Made by a program: the position numbers and the translations under genes. The notes under the pieces are model-generated. The model saw only the letters and a list, made by a program, of their open reading frames with translations. It was not told where the DNA came from and did no database searches. From Phycisphaerales bacterium (GTDB lineage Bacteria; Planctomycetota; Phycisphaerae; UBA1845; UTPLA1), in contig JAKSDK010001037.1 in the NCBI GenBank assembly GCA_022360095.1, forward strand, positions 186,001-250,000: a DNA stretch of 64,000 nucleotides. Reading direction: 5' to 3'. Position 1 is the stretch's first letter, and every line of letters starts with the position of its first letter. This document shows, piece after piece, positions 8,731-17,271 of this stretch.

Positions 8731-9795
8731 CTACTCGTTCTCGTTATCCTTGAGCGCAAGCCGCAACTTTTCGACTTCGGATTCCAGCGTTTTGATCTGT
8801 TTGTGCAATTGGGGTAGCTTTTCGAACAGCGAGATGGATCGCATGGCGTCTTTGATCGGCAAGGCCGGCGCTCCTGCAACTCTGGTATTTGCTGGAACGT
8901 CCTTCATCACCCCGGACATGGCGCCCAGTTCCGCATTGTCACCGATGTTGAGGTGGCCGGCGACACCGACTTTACCGGCCATGGTCACGTGTTTGCCCAC
9001 GTTCACGGAACCGGCAAGTCCCACCTGGGCCACGAACATGCAGTTTTCGCCGACTTTCGTGCCATGACCGATGGCGATCAGATTGCTGAACTTCGTTCCG
9101 GAGGCGATCACCGTGCGTCCGAGGGTCGCCCGATCAATCGCGCAATTGGCGCCGATCTCGACGTCGTCGCCGATGTCCACCGTGCCGATCTGCGGAATCT
9201 TGTGCCACTTTTCCCCCACCGGGGCATAGCCGAGTCCGTCTTCGCCGATGATCGATCCGGCATGGATGGTAACGCGATGGCCCAGGACCGTGCCATCGTA
9301 AAGCACGACGTTCGGATACAGGATGCAGTCGTCCCCGAGCCGACAGTTCTCCGCGATATAGACTCCGGGATAGATGACCACGTTTCGGCCGATGGTTGCG
9401 TTTGCTTCGATCGTGACGCCGTGATGGATGTTCGCGTTCTCGCCGATCACGGCCGAGGCATCGATCACGGCACGGTCACCTGCGACCGCGGGCTTGTGTT
9501 TGCGATAGCCGTGGATATGGACCATCACGGCCATGACAGCGGCATAGGGGTTCGCGGTGCGCAGGACGCTCATTCCTTTCGGAGTCGTCTGTTTTTCAGA
9601 GACGATCACAGCTCCGGCCGAGGTGCTTTGTAAAGCCGACTCATACTTCGGGTTGGCGAGAAAGCTGATTTCATCGGACGTTGCATCTTCCAGTGTAGCC
9701 ACGCCGAGGACTTCGTGATTCTCGTTCCCGTCAACGGTGCATGTCATGCCGACCTTGGACAAGTAATCCGCCAATGTGTGAAGTGGATACGCCAT
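8731..9795 (-). CDS. lpxD: UDP-3-O-(3-hydroxyacyl)glucosamine N-acyltransferase
   Basis: 354 residues from ATG 9795, preceded by GGAAG; another in-frame ATG ten codons upstream gives a less typical N-terminus. An N-terminal LpxD uridine-binding domain (DEISFLANPKYESAL near residue 45) is followed by a long left-handed beta helix of hexapeptide repeats (IGENANIHHGVTIEANATIG and on), then a C-terminal helix EKLPQLHKQIKTLESEVEKL that should help trimerise. The catalytic-type histidine is in NLIAIGHGTKVGENC. LpxD adds the second 3-hydroxyacyl chain in lipid A synthesis in the cytoplasm. Its presence indicates an LPS-type outer membrane. No other lpx genes lie beside it. Confidence 0.92.
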   Translation of the reverse strand: MAYPLHTLADYLSKVGMTCTVDGNENHEVLGVATLEDATSDEISFLANPKYESALQSTSAGAVIVSEKQTTPKGMSVLRTANPYAAVMAVMVHIHGYRKHKPAVAGDRAVIDASAVIGENANIHHGVTIEANATIGRNVVIYPGVYIAENCRLGDDCILYPNVVLYDGTVLGHRVTIHAGSIIGEDGLGYAPVGEKWHKIPQIGTVDIGDDVEIGANCAIDRATLGRTVIASGTKFSNLIAIGHGTKVGENCMFVAQVGLAGSVNVGKHVTMAGKVGVAGHLNIGDNAELGAMSGVMKDVPANTRVAGAPALPIKDAMRSISLFEKLPQLHKQIKTLESEVEKLRLALKDNENE

Positions 9796-9962
9796 CGTCA
9801 ATTCTTCCAGCGTGTTTGCCTTCAATCACCCGTTTGATCAATCAATGTCAGGACAACAGGCGCCTGCTCAGGGCGGCATGGTATGTAGGAGTGCCTGATC
9901 ATGTCAATTCTGGGCGAAATCCCTCGCTTCAAGAGGCTCTTTGCGCGTACTATCATGCTGCA

Positions 9963-10763
9963 ATGCATGCGGAATCGGATACATTTCGTGACACAAAGGC
10001 AAAGCCCGATGGTTCGTCCGCTCCTTCATCGCTGATGCGACTATGGTTGTGGACTCCCGACTGGGTCTTTCGGGTGCTCGGAGCGAGTTTTTTCGTCGGC
10101 TTTCTTGCTTATCGTGTGACAGATTACTACGACGGCTTCTGGACGTTGGGTCCCTGGTACAAATTTGGAAGCGGGTACACATTGCGTGTTCCCTGGGTGC
10201 ATGTGCTGGTGGACGCGACGTATTTGCTTATCGCATTGGGCTTTTGTTTTCGCCTGCCTCCAAGGAGCCGAGCTTCACGGGGCCGAGACATTGTCATTGC
10301 GCTGAGCGGGGCTTTCCTCCCATTTGCGCCGATTGTCCTGGAGTGGACGTTGGGGTGGCTCAGTCCGGCATGGAGTAGCGCGTTTCAATCGTTCCGTTGG
10401 GGTGACAAGCCGCTTTCACTTTCCGCGATGCTAAGCGGTACGATTCTGATTCTTCTGGGGAATGCGCTGGACGTCTGGGGCTACGGCACTCTTTTTCGAT
10501 CTCTCAGCATTGTGCCCGAGGCACGGGAACTCAAGGTTCGGGGCGCCTATCGTTTGGTTCGGCACCCGGTCTATTTAGGTCAGATCATGGCCCAAGGCGG
10601 TGCCTGGCTTTGTTTTGCCAAGACGCACGTTGTCTGGATCACGTTCTATTTCTGTTTTGTGGCGCTTCAGCTTTACCGGTCCAAGCTGGAAGATCGCGTT
10701 TTGGAACAGGCGTTCGGAGAACGCTACAGACAATGGAAGCAGCGGACGTTCTGGTTCATCTAA
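9963..10763 (+). CDS. ICMT/PEMT-like integral membrane methyltransferase
   Basis: 266 residues when started at ATG 9963; upstream codons in frame overlap the start of lpxD on the other strand and look non-coding. Six or so hydrophobic segments are present. The C-terminal part carries VRGAYRLVRHPVYLGQIMA near residue 185 and the final EDRVLEQAFGERYRQWKQR, the signature of isoprenylcysteine carboxyl methyltransferase and phospholipid methyltransferase-like proteins, where the RHP-x-Y-x-G stretch helps bind S-adenosylmethionine. Substrate in bacteria is generally unknown (lipids, small molecules or protein). The gene stands alone, divergent from lpxD with almost no spacer. No clear ribosome site is visible for the chosen start. 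Confidence 0.75.
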   Translation: MHAESDTFRDTKAKPDGSSAPSSLMRLWLWTPDWVFRVLGASFFVGFLAYRVTDYYDGFWTLGPWYKFGSGYTLRVPWVHVLVDATYLLIALGFCFRLPPRSRASRGRDIVIALSGAFLPFAPIVLEWTLGWLSPAWSSAFQSFRWGDKPLSLSAMLSGTILILLGNALDVWGYGTLFRSLSIVPEARELKVRGAYRLVRHPVYLGQIMAQGGAWLCFAKTHVVWITFYFCFVALQLYRSKLEDRVLEQAFGERYRQWKQRTFWFI

Positions 10764-10932
10764 TGTCGCCCGATGGCGCCGAGAGGGCGCCAGAGTGCAT
10801 CTGTTCGGCGGCGGGAACAGGATCTTATCATCGCAGGGATGATATTGAGGCTGTCGGAGCCCCACGGAATGACTAGAATGAACTGGCAAATCGGCATGGG
10901 AAACGCTTCTAATCGGATAGGGTGATTGCACG

Positions 10933-11658
10933 TTGGCGCTTGCTCAAATTGCCGTGATTGAAGACGAGACGGCCATTCGCAAAGGCGTCGTGGAGGCGCT
11001 CCGCGCGGCAGGTTATGAACCGATCGAAGCCGCTGACGGCGCTGAGGGATTGGCGGCCGCGCGCAGGCCCGAAGTGAACCTCGTATTGCTTGATCTGATG
11101 CTGCCCAAGATGGACGGTATGGATGTTCTCAAATCGCTGAGGAAGACTCATGCGTCGTTGCCGGTCATTATTCTAACGGCGAGAGGTTCCGAGGAGGAAC
11201 GGATCGCCGGTTTGAAGGCTGGAGCCGATGATTACGTCGTGAAGCCTTTCTCCGCACGAGAGCTGGTGGCTCGCGTGGAAGCGGTGTTGCGTCGCAGTCC
11301 GGAGCGTCCTTCGGACGTGTCCCGCCTGTTTGTCGGGAAGGTCACGGTTGACCTGGAGCGTCGCGAGATTTCCGTTGCCGACGGTGAGCCGCATTCTCTT
11401 TCAGAGACTGAATGTGCGATCCTGAGTCACCTGGCTGCAAACGCCGGTCGTGCGATTTCGCGTGATGAACTGCTGACCCGTCTGTGGGGTCTCAGTGGAA
11501 CGGGGATCGAAACACGAACCGTGGACATGCACGTCGCCCGATTGCGCAGCAAGCTGGCGACGGCGAGCCGTGAGAATTCTGCTCAATACATCGTGACGGT
11601 TCGGGGCAAAGGTTACATGTTGGGACCCGACGTGCGGCTGCCCGATTCTTCCAGTTAG
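10933..11658 (+). CDS. OmpR/PhoB-family response regulator
   Basis: 241 residues beginning at TTG with AGGGTGA a few bases upstream; no ATG or GTG gives a complete receiver. The receiver domain (1-120) has the acidic pair EDE near residue 10, phospho-acceptor Asp in LVLLDLMLPKMDG near residue 55, and the switch Lys in VVKPFSARE. The C-terminal winged helix (about 130-232) ends in the family pattern RTVDMHVARLRSKL and VRGKGYML. It is followed after 12 bases by a histidine kinase, so the two are a co-transcribed two-component system. Target genes are not indicated. Confidence 0.93.
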   Translation: MALAQIAVIEDETAIRKGVVEALRAAGYEPIEAADGAEGLAAARRPEVNLVLLDLMLPKMDGMDVLKSLRKTHASLPVIILTARGSEEERIAGLKAGADDYVVKPFSARELVARVEAVLRRSPERPSDVSRLFVGKVTVDLERREISVADGEPHSLSETECAILSHLAANAGRAISRDELLTRLWGLSGTGIETRTVDMHVARLRSKLATASRENSAQYIVTVRGKGYMLGPDVRLPDSSS

Positions 11659-11670
11659 CGGAATTGGATC

Positions 11671-13605
11671 ATGATACTACACGCGACAAGTCGGCGGAAT
11701 GTCATCATCGCCCTTGCATTGATCTGGGTTCTTGTTTGCGGTGGTCTGAGTTGGGCGACATGGTCAGCGGTTCAACTGGATCGCCACGAGGCTCTTGACG
11801 AGAAGGAACGTTCCATCGCCGCGCAGAAAGTTTCGCATGCGAAGACGCTGGCTTTGGCCGTGGCGCACCTGGATGCAATTGTTGATGCGACATTGGGCCC
11901 GGAACGTTACCGTCTGTTTGAACACTATCGATCGTTTTACACGCCCGCCAATGCCTATGACCCCAAGGATCGTACTGAACTTTATGATCCTCCGCTGTTG
12001 TTGCGATCGCCTCTTCAGTCACCGACGGGCCCGGACTGGTTGCTTCTCTATTTTGAAACGTCGGCCCACGGCTGGAGTTCGCCTCAGTTGGCCGTGGACG
12101 AAGAACTTGCCACACCGGCCAGCGCGATACCGGCCGCCGATCGCGAACGACAGGCGTCAGCGGAAAACTGGTTTGCCGCCTTGCAGGAGCGATATGATCC
12201 GTTCCTGCTCTTGCAGGAGTTTGAGACGGCACTCAGTGCGCGCAAAGAGATGCGCGATGCATTCAGACGATATGACTCCACGGCTGAGAAACGAAATGAC
12301 CGATCGGGCAAAGCGGCGAATGAAACTTCGATCCCTGCGGAAATAACGCGGACGGCCGCAGAATTCGTTCGTCGTGGCGAGCTACTGCTTAAGTTACAGC
12401 GCGATCATTTTCCCGAGGAACAATGCAAGCCGCATCTGGTTGCGATGGAAAACCTGCCGCCGGGCGGAGCGTCTTCGACGAGCGAGATGGGTCTGAAGTG
12501 TGTGTGGATGTCTTCGATGCTTCCACTCTGGCTGGACCTGACTCTGGACGGTCGCTGGCAACTTGCTTTGGTTCGCCAGGCGTCCGAGGAGCGTGTGCCC
12601 GACTGCATTTTGCAGGGCGTGCTGATTGATTGGAATGGTCTGCGCGGCACGCTTGAAGAGGAGATTCAAGGCTTGTTGCCCGGTGCGGCGATTGAACCGG
12701 TTTCTATCGGCACGCCTTGGACGCCGAATCGGTTACGGTGGATTCCCGCGCAGATTGTCGCCGACACGCCGTCTCCTGTTTTTGTGGCGACTCCGGCGGC
12801 CAATCCTCAGTGGAACCTTCTGCTGACTTGGGGCGCCACGGTTTTGGCGCTCATTGCGATCTCTTATGGAACGTTGAAGTATGTCACGATGGCGGAACGG
12901 CGAATTCGCTTTGCTTCCGCGGTGACGCACGAGTTGCGCACGCCTCTCACTTCGTTCCAGCTTTATACTGATTTGCTCGCCGATATGAAAACACTCGACC
13001 GAGAGAAACACCGACAATATGTTGAGATGCTTCGCGGCGAGTCGAAACGACTTGCTCGTTTGGTTGAAAACGTTCTCGTCTATTCGAAGATCGACGGTGC
13101 GAAGGCCGCGTTGCAAAAAAAGCCGATTGCTCCCCAGGAGATCCTTCAGTCGATCGAGACGGAGACCGCCGAGCAGTGCCGCTCGTCCGGGAAGAAGCTC
13201 ACGGTCCAAAATGAGTGCGGGGATGCGCTGAAGGTCGAGACGGACGGTGAGTTCGTGATTCAGATTCTCTCGAACCTGGTCGAGAATGCCTGCAAGTATA
13301 GTATGGACGCGGATGATTCACGGATTTGGTTGACGGCAAGACCCGCACCGGGACAGCGAATCATGTTTGAGGTGGAGGATGCGGGCCCCGGTGTTGCCGC
13401 GGGCGACCGAAAGGCCGTTTTTGAGCCGTTCCGTCGTAGTGGTGCCGCGAACGGAGGTCAGGCAAGCGGCATCGGTCTCGGCCTGGCCCTGTCAAGATAT
13501 TGGGCCGAGTGTCTCGGTGGACAGCTTGCGTTAAAACGCGGTGAGCGCAATGGCGAGAACTTTTCCCGATTTGTGCTCAGCCTTCCCAATCTCGTGGATG
13601 CATAA
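11671..13605 (+). CDS. sensor histidine kinase, partner of the preceding regulator
   Basis: 644 residues. A membrane segment at about 10-30 and a second near 385-405 enclose a roughly 350-residue extracytoplasmic sensor region with no family I recognise. There is no clear HAMP domain; the kinase begins almost directly after the second segment. H box: ASAVTHELRTPLTSFQLY near residue 418. N box LSNLVENACKYS, then DAGPGV and GIGLGLALSRYWAE complete the HATPase. The large sensor part contains several Cys residues and Pro-rich stretches. Translational coupling to the response regulator is likely from the 12-base gap. The stimulus cannot be told. Confidence 0.92.
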   Translation: MILHATSRRNVIIALALIWVLVCGGLSWATWSAVQLDRHEALDEKERSIAAQKVSHAKTLALAVAHLDAIVDATLGPERYRLFEHYRSFYTPANAYDPKDRTELYDPPLLLRSPLQSPTGPDWLLLYFETSAHGWSSPQLAVDEELATPASAIPAADRERQASAENWFAALQERYDPFLLLQEFETALSARKEMRDAFRRYDSTAEKRNDRSGKAANETSIPAEITRTAAEFVRRGELLLKLQRDHFPEEQCKPHLVAMENLPPGGASSTSEMGLKCVWMSSMLPLWLDLTLDGRWQLALVRQASEERVPDCILQGVLIDWNGLRGTLEEEIQGLLPGAAIEPVSIGTPWTPNRLRWIPAQIVADTPSPVFVATPAANPQWNLLLTWGATVLALIAISYGTLKYVTMAERRIRFASAVTHELRTPLTSFQLYTDLLADMKTLDREKHRQYVEMLRGESKRLARLVENVLVYSKIDGAKAALQKKPIAPQEILQSIETETAEQCRSSGKKLTVQNECGDALKVETDGEFVIQILSNLVENACKYSMDADDSRIWLTARPAPGQRIMFEVEDAGPGVAAGDRKAVFEPFRRSGAANGGQASGIGLGLALSRYWAECLGGQLALKRGERNGENFSRFVLSLPNLVDA

Positions 13606-13717
13606 TCCTCCGAGCCGGCCACTTTCAATTCAACCACGGATGTTCCGACGACCGATAGTACAAAGAAGGATGGGTTGGCGAACGCGCTGACGTTTCGCCA
13701 CCGCAGGGGCAAAAGCC

Positions 13718-13918
13718 ATGCCAGGATCGAAAGATAAAACGATCTGTCCTTTTTTTCAGGGGAACGACGAGCGTTGTGCACGGCGATTCAATCTCCAGTG
13801 CCTTTCCGAAGTCTTCGGGCAATGCCTTGACGAGTATGAATACTGCCAGGTCTACCACCAACTCTCCGTCGGGCAGACCGATCCGGAATCCGATGCCGAC
13901 GTCCACGTCGCCGCTTGA
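13718..13918 (+). CDS. small five-cysteine protein, function unknown
   Basis: A 66-residue frame with an ATG preceded by AGGGG at about ten bases. Its five cysteines are at residues 10, 20, 28, 35 and 42, starting CPFFQGNDERC and ending YCQVYHQL. The ordered cysteines, aromatic residues and acidic tail look like a real protein and could bind a metal or an Fe-S cluster. It fills most of the 378-base space between the kinase and the recombinase gene, in the same direction as both. Frames on the other strand and the N-terminal extension of the recombinase frame across this stretch are low-complexity, which supports this reading. I infer it is genuine but cannot assign a role. Confidence 0.55.
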   Translation: MPGSKDKTICPFFQGNDERCARRFNLQCLSEVFGQCLDEYEYCQVYHQLSVGQTDPESDADVHVAA

Positions 13919-13982
13919 CTCAAGGTCGAACGCCGCAAAATCATCCACGTCCGAGCCAACGGCGCATGTCGATTGGACGGTC

Positions 13983-14864
13983 ATGTTGCGCCGGTTTCTG
14001 GATTACCTGATTTCCGAGTGTGGTCTTGCCAGGAATACGATCGAGGCCTATGGACGAGACTTGCGAGAGTTTATCACCATGCTGGACGATCGGGATATTT
14101 GTCAAGTATCTCGTGTTGATGCCGATCTCGTGCGTTCCTATCTGATTCGCCTGACGGAACGAAAACTCGCGCTTTCTTCCATTGCCCGGCAACTGGTTTC
14201 CGTCAAGATGTTCCTGAGATACCTTTATGTGACCGGCGTCATGATCGACGACGTCAGCACGCTCCTGGAAACGCCCAAGACCTGGCACAGATTGCCGCAG
14301 ACGCTTCAGCGCAGACAACTGGAGGCTCTGCTATCCGCGCCGCAGCCGGGTGAACCTTTTTACGCACGTGATCGAGCGATTCTCGAATTGCTGTATGCGA
14401 CAGGGATGCGCGTTTCAGAACTCGCCACGCTACGCCTCGGAGACTTGAATCTGGATGTAGGCTACCTGCGTTGCAGAGGCAAGGGTGGAAAAGAGCGTGT
14501 GATTCCAATCGGTTCGCACGCGATCGGTGCGGTAGGCGAATACATCCGTGGATTGCGGGCGACCTTGGTGGAAACATCAAGAACCGAAGAGTCACTGTTT
14601 GTTTCGAGAACCGGCCGTCCCATGGATCGGACGAACATCTGGCGGTTGGTCCATCGTTATGCCACGATTGCCGGCCTTCCGGAACCTGTCAGTCCCCACA
14701 CGATTCGGCACTGCTTCGCGACCCATCTGCTCGAGGGCGGCGCCGATTTGCGTATCGTGCAGGAACTGCTGGGACATGCCAGTGTGACCACGACTCAAAT
14801 TTATACACATGTCGATGGAACCCGGCTCAAATCCATCCATGCGCGCTGCCATCCACGGCAGTAG
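13983..14864 (+). CDS. xerD: tyrosine recombinase of the XerC/XerD type
   Basis: 293 residues from ATG 13983. The longer open frame up to 13776 encodes Ser/Thr-rich sequence unlike any recombinase and covers the five-cysteine gene. N-terminal SAM-like core-binding domain: FLDYLISECGLARNTIEAY. Catalytic domain has all expected residues: Arg in ATGMRVSELATLRLGDL, Lys in RGKGGKERVIPIG, the H-x-x-R pair in HTIRHCFATHLLEGG, His in LLGHASVTTTQIY, and the nucleophile Tyr in that last motif. Length equals that of XerC/XerD, which resolve chromosome dimers at dif with FtsK. XerC and XerD cannot be told apart by eye; a stand-alone integrase is less likely because no mobile-element genes surround it. 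Confidence 0.85.
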   Translation: MLRRFLDYLISECGLARNTIEAYGRDLREFITMLDDRDICQVSRVDADLVRSYLIRLTERKLALSSIARQLVSVKMFLRYLYVTGVMIDDVSTLLETPKTWHRLPQTLQRRQLEALLSAPQPGEPFYARDRAILELLYATGMRVSELATLRLGDLNLDVGYLRCRGKGGKERVIPIGSHAIGAVGEYIRGLRATLVETSRTEESLFVSRTGRPMDRTNIWRLVHRYATIAGLPEPVSPHTIRHCFATHLLEGGADLRIVQELLGHASVTTTQIYTHVDGTRLKSIHARCHPRQ

Positions 14865-14876
14865 AACACGTTTCGG

Positions 14877-15034
14877 GTAGGGCGGGCTCTGCTCGTCATG
14901 AAATGACGCGTGGCGCATCGTTGAGAATGCTCGGGGTGGCGTGCCCAAGCCTAAAGGCGCGGGCATGTTGTGCACTGGTTCCCGAACATGGCCGCGCTTC
15001 GCTTGGCACATGGCATGTACCGCGGCAGGGGCTG
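14877..15034 (+). repeat. dispersed palindromic intergenic repeat, copy A
   Basis: Begins 12 bases after xerD with GTAGGGCGGG and contains GGGTGGCGTGCCCAAGC (14934-14950), GCGCGGGCATGTT and then AACATGGCCGCGCTTCGCTT (14985-15004). The same blocks in the same order occur at 47327-47488. In this copy the left arm has diverged, so the hairpin is less perfect, and no right-hand end motif is visible before the convergent SDR stop. Both strands can form the structure. Confidence 0.65.
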
Positions 15035-15772
15035 TTACCATGCGATGCTTCGGCCGCCGTCGACATTGAGGATCGTTCCGGTCATGTAGGATGCACCGGT
15101 GACGAGGAATCGAACTGCCGATGCGACGTTCTCCGGAGTTCCCCAACGCATGGCCGGGATATGTCGTGTGACTGCTTTTATTTCGTCTTTTGAGTAATTC
15201 TCGGGAGAGAGCGCGGCACCGGGAGCGACGCCGTTGACGAGGACTTCCGGAGCCATTGCCTTGGCCAGCCCCAGCGTCAGGTTGCTCAGTCCCGCCTTGG
15301 ATGCGCAATAGCTCAGGTAAGACGACCAGGGTCGTTTCGCAGAAATATCGAGCAGATTGACGATGTGCCCCGTGGGACGAGCGCGAAGATGCGGGTAAGC
15401 GGCGTGCGACAGGACCATCGGAGCTGTCATGTTCACGGCCAGGGTCTCATTCCATTTTGGAAGGGAAAACTCCTCCAGTTTCATGGACTCAAAAATAGAG
15501 GCGTTATTGATCAGTATATTCAGCCCGCCGAGTGCATCCACGGTTTGTTTTGCAAGGGATTCGGTCGCTTGTGGGTCTTTCAGGTCGGCAGACAGAACCG
15601 TCGCTTGCCGGCCCAATTGACGTATTTTTTCCGCCGTTGCTGCCGCGTCTTCATGGGACGCATGGCAATGGACCGCAACATCACAGCCGAGCCTGGCGAG
15701 TTCCAAGGCAATCGTCCGTCCGATGCGTTTGGCCGCTCCGGTCACCAATGCAATTCGGCCTTCCAATTCCAC
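15035..15772 (-). CDS. short-chain dehydrogenase/reductase, pteridine-reductase-like
   Basis: 245 residues, a classical SDR. N-terminal cofactor motif TGAAKRIGR near residue 11 has the lysine/arginine seen in NADPH-dependent pteridine reductases (FolM/PTR1-like) rather than the TGxxxGIG of FabG. NINNAS-type motif: ILINNASIF near residue 87. The active-site pattern is serine-poor: LLDISAKRPWSSYLSYCASKAG supplies the usual Ser-Tyr-x-x-x-Lys with YCASK. C-terminus FLVTGASYMTGTILNVDGGRSIAW is typical. Possible role is reduction of dihydropterin or dihydrobiopterin, or a general ketoreductase. It is convergent with xerD across the repeat. Family certain, substrate uncertain. Confidence 0.85.
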   Translation of the reverse strand: MELEGRIALVTGAAKRIGRTIALELARLGCDVAVHCHASHEDAAATAEKIRQLGRQATVLSADLKDPQATESLAKQTVDALGGLNILINNASIFESMKLEEFSLPKWNETLAVNMTAPMVLSHAAYPHLRARPTGHIVNLLDISAKRPWSSYLSYCASKAGLSNLTLGLAKAMAPEVLVNGVAPGAALSPENYSKDEIKAVTRHIPAMRWGTPENVASAVRFLVTGASYMTGTILNVDGGRSIAW

Positions 15773-15790
15773 GCCATCCTCCTTCAGTCG

Positions 15791-16207
15791 TCAAGAATCT
15801 TCTCGGGTGTCCGGTTCATCATCTCGTTCCTCCGGCAGCCTGTGCATTGCCCACACGTCGTCGGAGGGAGTCGGTGTGCTCGCTCCGCCTGTCAGATACT
15901 TCTTGAAGCGGCGCGAAAAGATGATGATCGCTGCCGAACAGGTGATCGCAATGACGATCAGGAGCAGTCCCCAACCCATCACCTGCCACCACGCCCTGAC
16001 GCGCGGGTCATCATTCATCGTTGCGGGTCGGCTCGTCGTGCCGTCGCTATTGCCCCGAAACTGGGCCTTCAGCGTTGTCTCAGCACTCGGAAGCAGTAAT
16101 AACGATGCCAGGATCATGATCAAACGAATCCACCGCGGCGCCGGGACCCTGGTGGTCCTTGCGGATTGTTTCGGCATGGTTGTACTGTTTTGCCGGTTCA
16201 GGACCAC
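15791..16207 (-). CDS. small two-segment membrane protein, unknown
   Basis: 138 residues from a GTG with GAGGGAC seven bases upstream, so translation overlaps the last ten bases of the dnaJ-like gene. A first hydrophobic stretch (RLIMILASLLLLPSA, about 27-42) looks like a signal peptide or anchor, and a second (MGWGLLLIVIAITCSAAIII) near 76-95 is a membrane span. The C-terminal tail is acidic and charged. An ATG ten codons in is an alternative start but has no ribosome site. It lies between dnaJ and the SDR gene in the same direction, with 18 bases to the SDR start, so the three may be one transcript. No family recognised. Confidence 0.6.
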   Translation of the reverse strand: MVLNRQNSTTMPKQSARTTRVPAPRWIRLIMILASLLLLPSAETTLKAQFRGNSDGTTSRPATMNDDPRVRAWWQVMGWGLLLIVIAITCSAAIIIFSRRFKKYLTGGASTPTPSDDVWAMHRLPEERDDEPDTREDS

Positions 16208-17160
16208 AGACCGTCCCTCGGAGAGCCGTCGTCGAGGTCACCGAGCGCTTCGAGCAGCTCTCGCTGTTTGGCACTCGGTTTCTTGGGTGGAACGATCTTG
16301 ATGATTGCGTATTGATCGCCCTGTTTCTTTTCCTTGGGATCGGAGACGCCTTGTCCTGTCAGCCGAAGTTTCGTCCCGCTGGGAGTCCCGGGCGGAATTG
16401 TCACGGTTCGCTTGCCGTTGATCGTGGGCAAGTCGACCTTTGCACCGAGTGAGGCCTCTCTGATCGTGATTGGGACGGTCAGGTAGATGTCGTCTCCCTT
16501 GCGTTCGAAATAGGCGTGGGGCTGAATCTTGCAGACGACATAAAGATCGCCGGCCGGCCGATGTCCCCGTCCGGGCTGCCCCTGGCCTCGGACACGTATC
16601 TTTTGGCCGTCTCCCACGCCCGGGGGGATGTGAACGGAAATTCTCTGTGTGCCCTGTCCCGCCGTGCTGAGTTCGAGATCCAGTTTTGTTCCGCGGATCG
16701 CATCCTCAAAGCGCAGGGAAACAGGATATTCAATGTCCCGAGGGACCGTTCCCGAAGGTGCGGTCCGGGTGCGACCGCCGCCCCCGAAGATTTGATCAAA
16801 GATGGAGCCGCCACCGCCGGTATTTCCTCGGCTGCCGCCAAAATTGAACATGTCGGCCAGATCACCAAGGTCGATTTTTTCGGCGCCGGGGCCTGAGGTC
16901 CAGGTGTAGGATTGGCCGCCAGGATTGAATCGAGCATCCATTCCGGCGTGGCCGAGACGGTCGTAGCGCTCGCGTTTTTCTTTGTCGGAAAGCACGGAGT
17001 ACGCTTCTTGGGTCTCCTTAAACCTTTTCTCCGCGTCCTTATCGCCCTTGTTCTGATCGGGATGTAGCTTCTTGGCCAACCTTCGATAAGCCCGCTTTAT
17101 CTCGGCTTCGGTGGCGTTCCTCGGTATCTCGAGGATGTCGTAATAATCTCGCTTGGCCAT
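16198..17160 (-). CDS. DnaJ-family co-chaperone of the CbpA type
   Basis: 320 residues from ATG 17160, preceded by GAGGTG; the frame runs 22 codons further upstream without a better start. The J domain occupies residues 1-70 with KLHPDQNK containing the HPD triad that stimulates DnaK ATPase. A Gly/Phe-rich linker follows (MFNFGGSRGNTGGGGSIFDQ). The four CxxCxGxG zinc repeats of true DnaJ are missing, so it is a class II (CbpA-like) J protein with two C-terminal beta domains (VPRDIEYPVSLRFEDAIRG, IPPGVGDGQKIRVRGQGQPG, IPPGTPSGTKLRL). It would deliver clients to DnaK in the cytoplasm. Confidence 0.9.
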   Translation of the reverse strand: MAKRDYYDILEIPRNATEAEIKRAYRRLAKKLHPDQNKGDKDAEKRFKETQEAYSVLSDKEKRERYDRLGHAGMDARFNPGGQSYTWTSGPGAEKIDLGDLADMFNFGGSRGNTGGGGSIFDQIFGGGGRTRTAPSGTVPRDIEYPVSLRFEDAIRGTKLDLELSTAGQGTQRISVHIPPGVGDGQKIRVRGQGQPGRGHRPAGDLYVVCKIQPHAYFERKGDDIYLTVPITIREASLGAKVDLPTINGKRTVTIPPGTPSGTKLRLTGQGVSDPKEKKQGDQYAIIKIVPPKKPSAKQRELLEALGDLDDGSPRDGLWS

Positions 17161-17271
17161 CAAATGCACCTCGTCCGGCCGATTATATGAAAATCTGAGG
17201 CGGTGAACGACCGTCATTTCCCGCATTGAGACTTGTCGCGGTCTGACTTAGAGTGTACCTGGGGATTGAGC

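Noticed and set aside
13776-13982. N-terminal extension of the xerD frame
   Set aside because: Ser/Thr/Pro-rich low complexity, no recombinase similarity, overlaps the five-cysteine frame.
13625-13984. minus-strand frame of 119 codons opposite the five-cysteine gene
   Set aside because: No ribosome site, starts over the xerD start, and the plus-strand frame with ordered cysteines is more protein-like. Not excluded entirely.
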